Shown here: piece by piece, positions 1-5,309 of the stretch
How the letters are laid out: every line of letters starts with the position of its first letter
Position numbering within the stretch: position 1 is the stretch's first letter
From: an uncultured Pseudoflavonifractor sp.
GTDB lineage: Bacteria; Bacillota; Clostridia; Oscillospirales; Oscillospiraceae
Direction: 5' to 3'
Length of the DNA: 5,309 nucleotides
Assembly: GCA_904419835.1 (NCBI GenBank)
Contig: CAJFTA010000088.1
Location: 1-5,309 of the forward strand
Position numbers and translations under genes: made by a program
Notes under the pieces: model-generated
Database searches by the model: none
Seen by the model: the letters and a program-made list of their open reading frames with translations, nothing else
Told to the model about the DNA's origin: nothing

Positions 1-37
1 TCTCGTACAGTTGTTGTCTGCAACTCCAACTATAACC

Positions 38-65
38 GATGAGGCCGTATCCTTCATCCTTTTTT
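38..65 (+). terminator. Possible intrinsic terminator of an upstream gene
   Basis: GATGAGG (38-44) can pair with CCTTCATC (51-58), giving 7 pairs with one bulged T and a 6-nt loop, followed by C and six T (60-65). This has the shape of a modest Rho-independent terminator and would end a transcript from a gene lying before the window. The stem is short and bulged, so the call is tentative. No coding sequence is seen in bases 1-196. Confidence 0.35.
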
Positions 66-71
66 ATTCAT

Positions 72-100
72 TTGTCCAACATGTATTGTACTCCTACAAG
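72..100 (+). promoter_or_regulatory. Weak candidate upstream promoter for the tRNA operon
   Basis: TTGTCC (72-77) and TACAAG (95-100) are separated by 17 bases. Each matches the sigma-A consensus at four of six positions. Tandem promoters are common before stable RNA operons, and a stronger one lies 52 bases downstream. In AT-rich DNA such matches occur by chance, so confidence is low. Confidence 0.25.
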
Positions 101-128
101 AGGACAGAAAGAAAATTTAAATTTTGGA

Positions 129-157
129 TTGACAAAGCGTCTTGTGTATGGTATTCT
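129..157 (+). promoter_or_regulatory. Sigma-A type promoter of the tRNA-Leu/tRNA-fMet operon
   Basis: A perfect -35 box TTGACA (129-134) is followed after exactly 17 bases by TATTCT (152-157), a four-of-six match to TATAAT. Transcription should start near 164, about 33 bases before the mature 5' end of tRNA-Leu, leaving a short leader for RNase P to remove. The surrounding DNA is AT-rich. This is the only strong promoter seen upstream of the tRNAs and may also serve prfB. Confidence 0.75.
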
Positions 158-196
158 TAATAAGCACCTAAAAGGACGGAGAACTGGATCGTAAAT

Positions 197-283
197 GCCG
201 GAGTGGCGGAATTGGCAGACGCCCGGGACTTAAAATCCCGTGGGAGGAATCCCGTGCCGGTTCGACCCCGGTCTCCGGCACCA
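197..283 (+). tRNA. tRNA-Leu (anticodon UAA), CCA encoded
   Basis: A complete class II tRNA of 87 nt including the encoded CCA (281-283). The acceptor stem is GCCGGAG (197-203) with CTCCGGC (273-279), and the discriminator is A280. The anticodon stem CGGGA/TCCCG (224-228/236-240) encloses the loop CTTAAAA with anticodon TAA at 231-233, so it reads UUA and, by wobble, UUG. A long variable arm (GGGA with TCCC, about 242-253) is the leucine/serine hallmark. The T arm is GCCGG-TTCGACC-CCGGT (256-272), with one G-U pair at its base. It lies four bases before tRNA-fMet and should be processed from the same transcript. Confidence 0.97.
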
Positions 284-287
284 ATAT

Positions 288-364
<77 letters not shown>

Positions 365-370
365 GAAAAG

Positions 371-397
371 GCTCCCTGACCTTAAAGGTCAGGGAGC
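371..397 (+). terminator. Hairpin after tRNA-fMet, possible weak terminator
   Basis: GCTCCCTGACC (371-381) pairs perfectly with GGTCAGGGAGC (387-397) around the loop TTAAA. A short A-run (366-369) precedes it. The sequence after the stem is TGATTTG, not a continuous T-run, so termination would be incomplete at best. It is also the first member of a five-hairpin array. It may end most tRNA transcripts while letting some polymerase continue into prfB, or may protect or process the tRNA precursor 3' end. Confidence 0.4.
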
Positions 398-524
398 TGA
401 TTTGCTATGCAAAAGCATAGCAAATTGGCCATGTGCCGCTTTCAGCGGCACGGCCATGGAATCAACCGCATGCGGGCCGGGACGGCCCGCATGCGCAAAA
501 ACCTCATGCGCTTGGGGCGCATGA
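371..524. repeat. Array of five consecutive hairpins between tRNA-fMet and prfB
   Basis: Five inverted repeats follow one another almost without spacers. H1 is 371-381/387-397 (11 bp). H2 is ATTTGCTATGC/GCATAGCAAAT at 400-410/415-425 (11 bp, loop AAAA). H3 has GTGCCGCT/AGCGGCAC at 433-440/444-451 (loop TTC), extended by TGGCC/GGCCA at 426-430/452-456 across a 2-base bulge. H4 is CGCATGCGGGCCG/CGGCCCGCATGCG at 467-479/483-495 (13 bp, loop GGA). H5 is TCATGCGC/GCGCATGA at 504-511/517-524 (8 bp, loop TTGGG). None has a T-run typical of a terminator. No open reading frame with a ribosome site is seen here. The array could be a dispersed non-autonomous palindromic element, an RNA processing region, or a structured leader of prfB. 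The pairing is visible; the function is unknown. Confidence 0.8.
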
Positions 525-556
525 AGCTTTATGCGAGACAATGATAGGAGGCACTC

Positions 557-1678
557 ATGCTTCAATTTGATGAGTACAAGGTAAAGCTCAATAACCTGAA
601 GCCCGAGCTGGACGACCTGGGGCAGGCCCTTGGCCTGGAGGCCGCGGAGCGGGAGCTGGACATGCTGGAGTCTGAGAGCGCCTCGGACGGCTTTTGGAAC
701 AACCTGGAGAAGGCGCAGAAGATTCAGCAGCGCATCAAGCAGCTCCACCACAAGGTGGACGGCCAGAAGAAGCGCCTGGGGGAGTGGGAGGACCTGCTGA
801 CCCTGTGCGAGATGGGCAACGAGGAGGAGGACGAGTCCCTGATCCCCGAGCTGGAGGAGGGCTTCAACAAGCTGGCCGCCGACATGGAGGAGGCCAGGCT
901 GTCCACCCTGTTTACCGGCGAGTACGACGACAACAACGTGGTGCTGGCCATCCACGCCGGCGCCGGCGGCACCGAGGCCCAGGACTGGGCCCAGATGCTG
1001 CTGCGGATGTACACCCGCTGGGCCGAGCGCCACGACTTTGCGTACCAGGTGGTGGACTATCAGGACGGCGAAGAGGCGGGCATCAAGTCCGCCACCGTGA
1101 TGATCCAGGGCGAGAACGCCTATGGCCACCTCCGCAGCGAGCACGGCGTCCACCGTCTGGTCCGCGTCTCCCCCTTTGACGCCAATGCCCGGCGGCAGAC
1201 CTCTTTTGCCGCCGTGGAGGTCATGCCCGACCTGCCCGAGGACGCGGATGTGGAGATCCGCCCCGAAGACTACGAGATGCAGGTGTTCCGCTCCTCCGGC
1301 GCCGGCGGCCAGCACATCAACAAGACCTCCTCCGCCGTCCGCCTGATCCACCACGCCACCGGTATTGTGGTCTCCTGCCAGACCGAGCGCAGCCAGTTCC
1401 AGAACAAGGACACCTGCCTGCGCATGCTGCGGGCCAAGCTGGTGGAGCTGAAGATGCAGCAGCACGCCGAGAAGATCTCCGACATCAAGGGCGTGCAGCT
1501 GAAGATCGAGTGGGGCAGCCAGATCCGCTCCTATGTGTTCATGCCCTACCAGCTGGTGAAGGACAACCGCTCCGGCTATGAGACCAGCAACGTAAACGGC
1601 GTGATGGACGGCGACATCGACGGCTTTATCAACGCCTACCTCAAGTGCGAGGCCACGGGCACCTGGGTTACCAAGTAA
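557..1678 (+). CDS. prfB: Peptide chain release factor 2 (RF2), in-frame version without programmed frameshift
   Basis: A 373-aa class I release factor that recognises UGA and UAA in the ribosomal A site and triggers release of the finished peptide in the cytoplasm. The order is an N-terminal helical domain (about 1-110), the AGAGGTEAQDW segment (134-144), the RF2-type stop-codon recognition tripeptide SPF (205-207, where RF1 has PxT), and the catalytic GGQ loop (250-252), whose Gln is normally methylated by PrmC. The C-terminal core with SQIRSYV (321-327) is intact, and the length is normal for the family. AGGAGG (546-551) lies five bases before ATG 557 and fixes the start. Leu25-Gly26 is CTT GGC (629-634), where many species carry the frameshift site CTT TGA C, so the gene is read straight through. 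Its own stop is TAA. It follows the tRNA genes and the hairpin array, with no convincing promoter of its own, and ends at a strong terminator. Identity is secure. Confidence 0.98.
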   Translation: MLQFDEYKVKLNNLKPELDDLGQALGLEAAERELDMLESESASDGFWNNLEKAQKIQQRIKQLHHKVDGQKKRLGEWEDLLTLCEMGNEEEDESLIPELEEGFNKLAADMEEARLSTLFTGEYDDNNVVLAIHAGAGGTEAQDWAQMLLRMYTRWAERHDFAYQVVDYQDGEEAGIKSATVMIQGENAYGHLRSEHGVHRLVRVSPFDANARRQTSFAAVEVMPDLPEDADVEIRPEDYEMQVFRSSGAGGQHINKTSSAVRLIHHATGIVVSCQTERSQFQNKDTCLRMLRAKLVELKMQQHAEKISDIKGVQLKIEWGSQIRSYVFMPYQLVKDNRSGYETSNVNGVMDGDIDGFINAYLKCEATGTWVTK

Positions 1679-1700
1679 AAAAGTGAAATTATGCTTTAAA

Positions 1701-1733
1701 AAGCCCCGGAATTGGAATTCCGGGGCTTTTTTT
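1701..1733 (+). terminator. Rho-independent terminator of prfB
   Basis: GCCCCGGAA (1703-1711) pairs with TTCCGGGGC (1718-1726), with the central bases able to pair partly as well. The stem is preceded by an A-run (1698-1702) and followed by seven T (1727-1733). It starts about 20 bases after the prfB stop codon. The flanking A-run means it could also work on the other strand, but no converging gene is visible. Confidence 0.95.
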
Positions 1734-1800
1734 GCCCCTCCGGGAAGAAAAATGCCGCGCTGGCAGGGCAGCGCAGAAAATAAAAATCTTGTAAATCGGC

Positions 1801-1829
1801 TTGTATTTTTGTCACCACTTTGTTACTAT
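1801..1829 (+). promoter_or_regulatory. Probable promoter of the surface nucleotidase/hydrolase gene
   Basis: TTGTAT (1801-1806) and TACTAT (1824-1829) are 17 bases apart. The -10 box matches four of six consensus positions and the -35 box three. It sits in an AT-rich stretch (about 1776-1835) that contrasts with the GC-rich DNA on either side, after the prfB terminator, where a new promoter is needed. Transcription would start near 1836 and leave a leader of about 160 nt. A TTGTCA at 1809-1814 is a better -35 match but has no -10 at the right distance. Confidence 0.45.
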
Positions 1830-1835
1830 TAACAT

Positions 1836-1996
1836 GTCCTAAGAAAAGGCGGCGGAAAAGCCTGGATCCGGATTTGACCCCGGAATCGCGGTTTCCGGCT
1901 GAGCAGGGGGGCTCGCCGGAGGCGCGGCCAGAGCAAACCGGAGGGGCGAAATTCCGCATCCTTTCCTGAAAAGGAATGAAAGGTGGAATGTCTTAC
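1836..1996 (+). promoter_or_regulatory. Structured 5' leader with competing hairpins and a possible SD-masking stem
   Basis: This long GC-rich leader contains CCGGAA/TTCCGG (1880-1885/1893-1898). A second stem competes with it: CCGGC-T-GAGC pairs with GCTC-GCCGG (1895-1904/1911-1919, one bulged T). The two share bases 1895-1898 and cannot form together. Near the start codon, CCTTTC (1960-1965) can pair with GAAAGG (1978-1983), which covers part of the ribosome binding site. I recognise no known riboswitch class. Pairing is visible; a regulatory role is inferred. Together with the terminator and promoter, this accounts for the gap between the two protein genes. Confidence 0.35.
1979..1986 (+). 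promoter_or_regulatory. Ribosome binding site that sets the start at 1997
   Basis: AAAGGTGG ends ten bases before ATG 1997. The in-frame ATGs at 1976 and 1988 are less suitable: the purine run AAGGA abuts the first with no spacing, and AGGTGG ends one base before the second. Starting at 1997 also puts the Lys-Arg-rich end of the signal peptide at the N terminus. Confidence 0.7.
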
Positions 1997-4900
1997 ATGA
2001 AGCGCACAAGTAAGTTCCTGTCCCTTCTCCTGACGCTGGCAATGGTATGCTCTCTGTTCGTACCTGCCATGGCTGAGGAGGACACTGTCACGCCCTATGA
2101 GATTCCCGATGTAGACGGAAAAGTTGTCATTCTTCACACCAACGACACCCACGGCGCCGACATGGCCGTGGAAGGCGAGTCCATCGGCATGGCCGGTGTG
2201 GCCCAGCTGAAAAAGGACTTTGAGGCCGCCGGCGCCCAGGTCCTCCTGCTCTCCGCCGGCGACTCCATCATGGGCAAGCCTCTGGTCAGCGCCGACGAGG
2301 GCAAGAGCGCCATTGAGTTCATGAACGCCGCCGGGTACGATGCCATGACCGTGGGCAATCACGAGCTGGACTTCGGCATCGACAACCTGAAGTCCCTGGC
2401 CGAGGACGCCGAGTTTGACATCCTCTGCGCCGACATGACCGATGAGACCACCAACAGCACCGTGTTCCCCGCCAACAAGATCTACGATCTGGACGGCGTG
2501 AAGGTGGGCGTGTTTGGTCTGGCCACCCCCGAGACCCGCACCAAGGCTGACGCCTCCAAGATGCCCAACATCGTCTTCCCCGAGCGGGAGGAGCTGTACG
2601 CCTGCGCGCAGGCGCAGGTGGACGAACTGGAGGCTGCCGGCGCGGACCTGATTGTCTGCCTGGGCCACCTGGGTGTTGCCGACGAGAGCATCGGCAACCG
2701 CTCCATCGACGTGTGCCAGAACGTGGACGGCATTGACCTGTTCATCGACGGCCACAGCCACTCCACCACCGGCGACATCACCGCCGCCACCGGCACCGAC
2801 AGCAATGTGGTCAACGGCACCAAGATCGTCTCCACCGGCACCGCCCTGGCCAACGTGGGCGTTGTGGTGTACGACAAGACCGCCAACACCCTGGAGGACA
2901 GCCTGGTTTCCGCCGCCTCCTACACCAAGACCGACGCCGATGTGGCCAAGCTGGTCAGCGACCGCAATGCCGCCGTTGAAGAGGAGTACGGCATTAAGAT
3001 CGCCGAGACCGAAGTGGATCTGAACGGCTCCCGCTCCGGCGGCGCCGCCACTGCCACCAACACGAAGGCCGAGGTCACCTTCCCCGACGGCGTGGGCGTC
3101 CGCACCGCCGAGACCAACCTGGGCGACTTTGCCGCCGACGCCATCCTCTGGCAGGCCCGCAAGACCTTGGGCGAGGAGAACGTGGACGCCGCCCTCACCA
3201 ACGGCGGCGGTATCCGCGAGACCATCGGCAAGGGCGACATCTCCAAGCTGGACCTGCTGGCGGTGTTCCCCTTCGGCAACACCGTGGCCACCATTGATGT
3301 GACCGGCGCCCAGCTGCTGGAGGCTCTTGAGGCCGCCACCTGCACCACCCCCGATGCCATCGGCGCCTTCCCCCAGGTCTCCGGCATCGAGTTCACCATC
3401 AACGCCGATGTGGCCTATGAGAACGGCGCGCAGTATCCCAACTCCACTTATTACGCCCCTGCCAACCCCGGCAGCCGCGTGACCATTACCTCTGTCAACG
3501 GCCAGCCCTTCGACGCTGAGGCCACCTACACCATCGCCACCAACGACTTCACCGCCAAGGGCGGCGACACCTACGGCGTCTTTGCCGCTGCCGGCGGCTG
3601 GAAGGACGTGGGCGTGGCTCTGGAGGACGCCCTCATCAACTACACCACCGAGGAGCTGGGCGGCAAGATTACCGCCGAGCAGTACGGTGAGCCCGCCGGG
3701 CGCATCAGCATTATCAACCTGCCCGACGATGTCATCTCCGGCACCTGGTATTATGAGGCCGTTTTCTATGTGCTGAGCAACGGCATTATGAACGGCACCG
3801 GCAAGGGCTTTGAGCCCAATGGCACCGTCACCCGCGGCACCGTGTTCCAGACTCTGTACAACATGGCCGGCAAGCCCGCCGTGACTGAGGCCGCCTCCTT
3901 CACCGACGTGGCCGGCAAGTGGTACGCCGACGCCGCCGCCTGGGCCGAGGACGAGGGCCTGACCTCCGGCACCGGCACCGGCCTCTTTAACGGCGACGCC
4001 GCCATCACCCGCCAGGAGCTGGCCAAGGTCTTTGCCGACTACACCGCTTCCAAGAACATCGTGCCCACTGAGGACGTGGACCTGAGCACCTATGCCGACG
4101 CCGGCGTGATCCCCGGCTGGGCCTCTGAGTCCATGGAGACCGCCGTGTCCCTGGGCATCCTGAAGGGCTCCAACAACCGGCTCAACCCCGCCGGCACCGC
4201 CGTCCGCTCCGAGCTGGCCCAGATCCTGCTGAACATCTCCGCGCTCACCCCCGCCTACACCGAGGAGACCGTCTCCATTGAGGTGGCCGCCCAGGACGGC
4301 GTGCCCGCTCACACCATGACCGCCATTGTTACCGTGCCCACCTCCGCCACCAAGGACGCCAAAGTCCCCGGCGTGGTGATGCTCCACGGCACCGGCTCCA
4401 ACATGCACGAGGTCAACGGCGCCTATGACATGGCCGCCGCCGAGATGGCCGCCCAGGGCCTGGCCACCATCCGCTTCAACTTCCAGGGCATCGACGAGGG
4501 TACTGAGGAGCTGTACGTGAATTACAGCTACACCTCCGCCAACATCGACGCCAAGGCCGCCGCCGACTACCTGGCCGGCCTGGAGGTCGTGGACGGCGAC
4601 AAGCTGGGCGTCATGGGCTGGAGCCAGGGCGGCACCAACGCCTTCCTGGCCGCCGCCGCCTACCCTGAGACCTTCAAGAGCGTGGTCACCTGGGCCGGCG
4701 CGCTGGACCTGACCACCATGTTTGAGGACTTTGACGCCGCCTATGCCGAGGCCGAGGAGAACGGCTCCTTTACCATGGAGTTTGACTGGCGCACCGCCCT
4801 GCCCACCGGCTTCCAGTGGTTCAAGGACGTGAAGGAGACCGACGTCCTGGAGGAGACCAAGACCATCGAGGCCCCCATCCTCACCATCAATGGCGCGGCT

Positions 4901-5107
4901 GACACCGTGGTGGACCCTGCCAGCGGCAAGACTGTGGTGGACGCCGCCCAGAACGAGGCGTCCGAGAACCTGATCATCGAGAACTGCGACCACACCTTCA
5001 ACATGTTCACCGGCGACTATACCGCCGTCAATCAGGCCATTGCCGCTACCGCCGATTACTTCAATGCCACCCTGAGCGGCACTGCGGCTGCTGACAAGGC
5101 TGCCTGA
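1997..5107 (+). CDS. Secreted 5'-nucleotidase / SLH / alpha-beta hydrolase fusion protein
   Basis: A 1036-aa surface protein. Residues 1-26 form a signal peptide ending in AMA; the only Cys there does not sit in a lipobox. Residues 41-260 are a calcineurin-like metallophosphatase with the UshA/YfkN-type motifs HTNDTHG (47-53), GDS (88-90), GNHE (120-123), GHLG (223-226) and GHSHS (252-256). Likely metal ligands are D50, H52, D89, N121, H224, H253 and H255. Residues 365-565 are the 5'-nucleotidase C-terminal substrate domain, with TNGGGIR (401-407), FPFGNT (424-429) and a late NDF/GGD segment (516-524). Residues 575-750 hold three SLH repeats, with TRGT (612), TRQE (671) and VRSE (736). Residues 752-1026 are an alpha/beta hydrolase with LHG (796-798), GWSQG (874-878, nucleophile S876), D969 and H999. 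By family it should dephosphorylate nucleotides outside the cell while bound to the wall. The hydrolase resembles the feruloyl-esterase/dienelactone-hydrolase type fold, but its substrate cannot be read from sequence. Domains are secure; combined function is inferred. Confidence 0.93.
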   Translation: MKRTSKFLSLLLTLAMVCSLFVPAMAEEDTVTPYEIPDVDGKVVILHTNDTHGADMAVEGESIGMAGVAQLKKDFEAAGAQVLLLSAGDSIMGKPLVSADEGKSAIEFMNAAGYDAMTVGNHELDFGIDNLKSLAEDAEFDILCADMTDETTNSTVFPANKIYDLDGVKVGVFGLATPETRTKADASKMPNIVFPEREELYACAQAQVDELEAAGADLIVCLGHLGVADESIGNRSIDVCQNVDGIDLFIDGHSHSTTGDITAATGTDSNVVNGTKIVSTGTALANVGVVVYDKTANTLEDSLVSAASYTKTDADVAKLVSDRNAAVEEEYGIKIAETEVDLNGSRSGGAATATNTKAEVTFPDGVGVRTAETNLGDFAADAILWQARKTLGEENVDAALTNGGGIRETIGKGDISKLDLLAVFPFGNTVATIDVTGAQLLEALEAATCTTPDAIGAFPQVSGIEFTINADVAYENGAQYPNSTYYAPANPGSRVTITSVNGQPFDAEATYTIATNDFTAKGGDTYGVFAAAGGWKDVGVALEDALINYTTEELGGKITAEQYGEPAGRISIINLPDDVISGTWYYEAVFYVLSNGIMNGTGKGFEPNGTVTRGTVFQTLYNMAGKPAVTEAASFTDVAGKWYADAAAWAEDEGLTSGTGTGLFNGDAAITRQELAKVFADYTASKNIVPTEDVDLSTYADAGVIPGWASESMETAVSLGILKGSNNRLNPAGTAVRSELAQILLNISALTPAYTEETVSIEVAAQDGVPAHTMTAIVTVPTSATKDAKVPGVVMLHGTGSNMHEVNGAYDMAAAEMAAQGLATIRFNFQGIDEGTEELYVNYSYTSANIDAKAAADYLAGLEVVDGDKLGVMGWSQGGTNAFLAAAAYPETFKSVVTWAGALDLTTMFEDFDAAYAEAEENGSFTMEFDWRTALPTGFQWFKDVKETDVLEETKTIEAPILTINGAADTVVDPASGKTVVDAAQNEASENLIIENCDHTFNMFTGDYTAVNQAIAATADYFNATLSGTAAADKAA

Positions 5108-5138
5108 GGTATCCCGATTACCCCATAGAGAAGCGTAT

Positions 5139-5170
5139 CAGCGCCCCGCCGGGTACCCGGCGGGGCGCTG
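5139..5170. terminator. 32-base perfect palindrome after the fusion gene, possible terminator
   Basis: The 32 bases are a perfect two-fold palindrome centred on GTAC, so each arm begins CAGCGCCCCGCC. As RNA it gives a very stable GC hairpin 31 bases after the TGA stop. It has no following T-run: the next bases are the arm of another hairpin. It may pause or protect the transcript end more than terminate it. It is also the first member of the second hairpin array. Confidence 0.4.
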
Positions 5171-5297
5171 CAGGCTGTCGAAAAAGTCCCTGGACTTTTT
5201 CGACAGCCTGCAAAAATGCCGTTACTTTCGCGCCGCACAGCGGCGCAAAAGTCCTCGCTCCGCTCCCCGGAAGCCTTGCACAGCAAGGCTTCCGGGG
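5139..5297. repeat. Second array of four consecutive hairpins, downstream of the fusion gene
   Basis: Four inverted repeats follow each other. A is the GC palindrome 5139-5170. B is a 20-bp perfect stem, 5169-5188 with 5193-5212, whose arms contain GGCTGTCGAAAAAGTC and its complement. C is GCGCCGC-ACA-GCGGCGC (5230-5246), extended past one mismatch by ACTTT/AAAGT (5224-5228/5248-5252). D is CCCCGGAAGCCTTGC/GCAAGGCTTCCGGGG (5265-5279/5283-5297), 15 bp. C and D both have the loop ACA. AAAAGTCC occurs in B (5182-5189) and again after C (5247-5254). No ORF with a ribosome site is seen. It resembles an extragenic palindromic or MITE-like cluster. It reaches almost to the window edge and may continue. 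Confidence 0.8.
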
Positions 5298-5309
5298 CAT
5301 TCGATTCCA

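Noticed and set aside
371..524. CRISPR array or tandem repeat
   Set aside because: The units differ in sequence and length and there are no constant repeats with unique spacers; only the hairpin form is shared.
389..1465. 358-codon minus-strand open frame opposite prfB
   Set aside because: It is also a codon-bias shadow: repetitive Leu/Gly/Val/His composition, running through the hairpin array, with no recognisable family.
1757..1774. Hairpin GCGCTG/CAGCGC as a minus-strand terminator
   Set aside because: The stem is only 6 bp and no minus-strand gene exists for it to end. The T-rich tail on that strand is short and offset by four bases.
1801..1836. PhoP-box-like words (TTGTCA, TTAACA) before the nucleotidase gene
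   Set aside because: Phosphate control would suit a 5'-nucleotidase, but the words are 20 bases apart and lack the roughly 11-base repeat period expected of Bacillus-type Pho boxes.
1836..1960. Known riboswitch (c-di-GMP-I or TPP type) in the nucleotidase leader
   Set aside because: Short words resemble parts of these classes, but the conserved cores are not present in order, so no class can be supported.
1976..1996. Upstream in-frame start at 1976 for the fusion protein
   Set aside because: The purine run abuts ATG with no spacing, and the extra seven residues would precede an otherwise typical Lys-Arg signal peptide start at 1997.
1829..4993. Very long minus-strand open frame (1054 codons) opposite the fusion gene
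   Set aside because: It is the mirror of a GC-rich gene with strong third-position bias. The translation is low-complexity Gly/Val/Leu/His/Ala with no domain motifs, it runs beyond the opposite gene's start region, and no ribosome site was seen.

Overview
The window looks like chromosomal DNA of a GC-rich Gram-positive anaerobe, most likely of the Clostridia (Oscillospiraceae/Flavonifractor-like). That placement is an inference. It rests on strong Shine-Dalgarno sites, tRNA genes with encoded CCA, a Gram-positive style signal peptide, S-layer homology (SLH) repeats, and very GC-rich third codon positions beside AT-rich promoter DNA. Everything recognised reads on the + strand.

Region by region: bases 1-196 are AT-rich and non-coding. 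They hold a possible terminator of an upstream gene and one good sigma-A type promoter (129-157), with a weaker candidate before it. Next come tRNA-Leu(UAA) (197-283) and initiator tRNA-fMet(CAU) (288-364), four bases apart. Bases 371-524 are five perfect or near-perfect hairpins set end to end. prfB (557-1678) encodes a complete peptide chain release factor 2 in one uninterrupted frame. Its textbook terminator lies at 1701-1733.

Bases 1734-1996 hold a probable promoter and a structured leader of about 160 nt. They lead into a very large secreted protein (1997-5107, 1036 aa). It joins a 5'-nucleotidase/metallophosphatase, three SLH repeats and a C-terminal alpha/beta hydrolase with a complete catalytic triad. 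The last 200 bases are non-coding and form a second array of four strong hairpins (5139-5297), running almost to the window edge.

How the genes relate: the first half is translation machinery (an initiator tRNA, a leucine tRNA, RF2), possibly joined by read-through because no separate prfB promoter is visible. The second half is an independent surface enzyme, probably held on the cell wall by its central SLH repeats, which would scavenge nucleotides or other phosphate esters and cleave an unknown ester or amide. The points most worth a second look are the two hairpin arrays, the RF2 gene with CTT GGC where the classic frameshift site CTT TGA C would sit, and the SLH-centred two-enzyme fusion.
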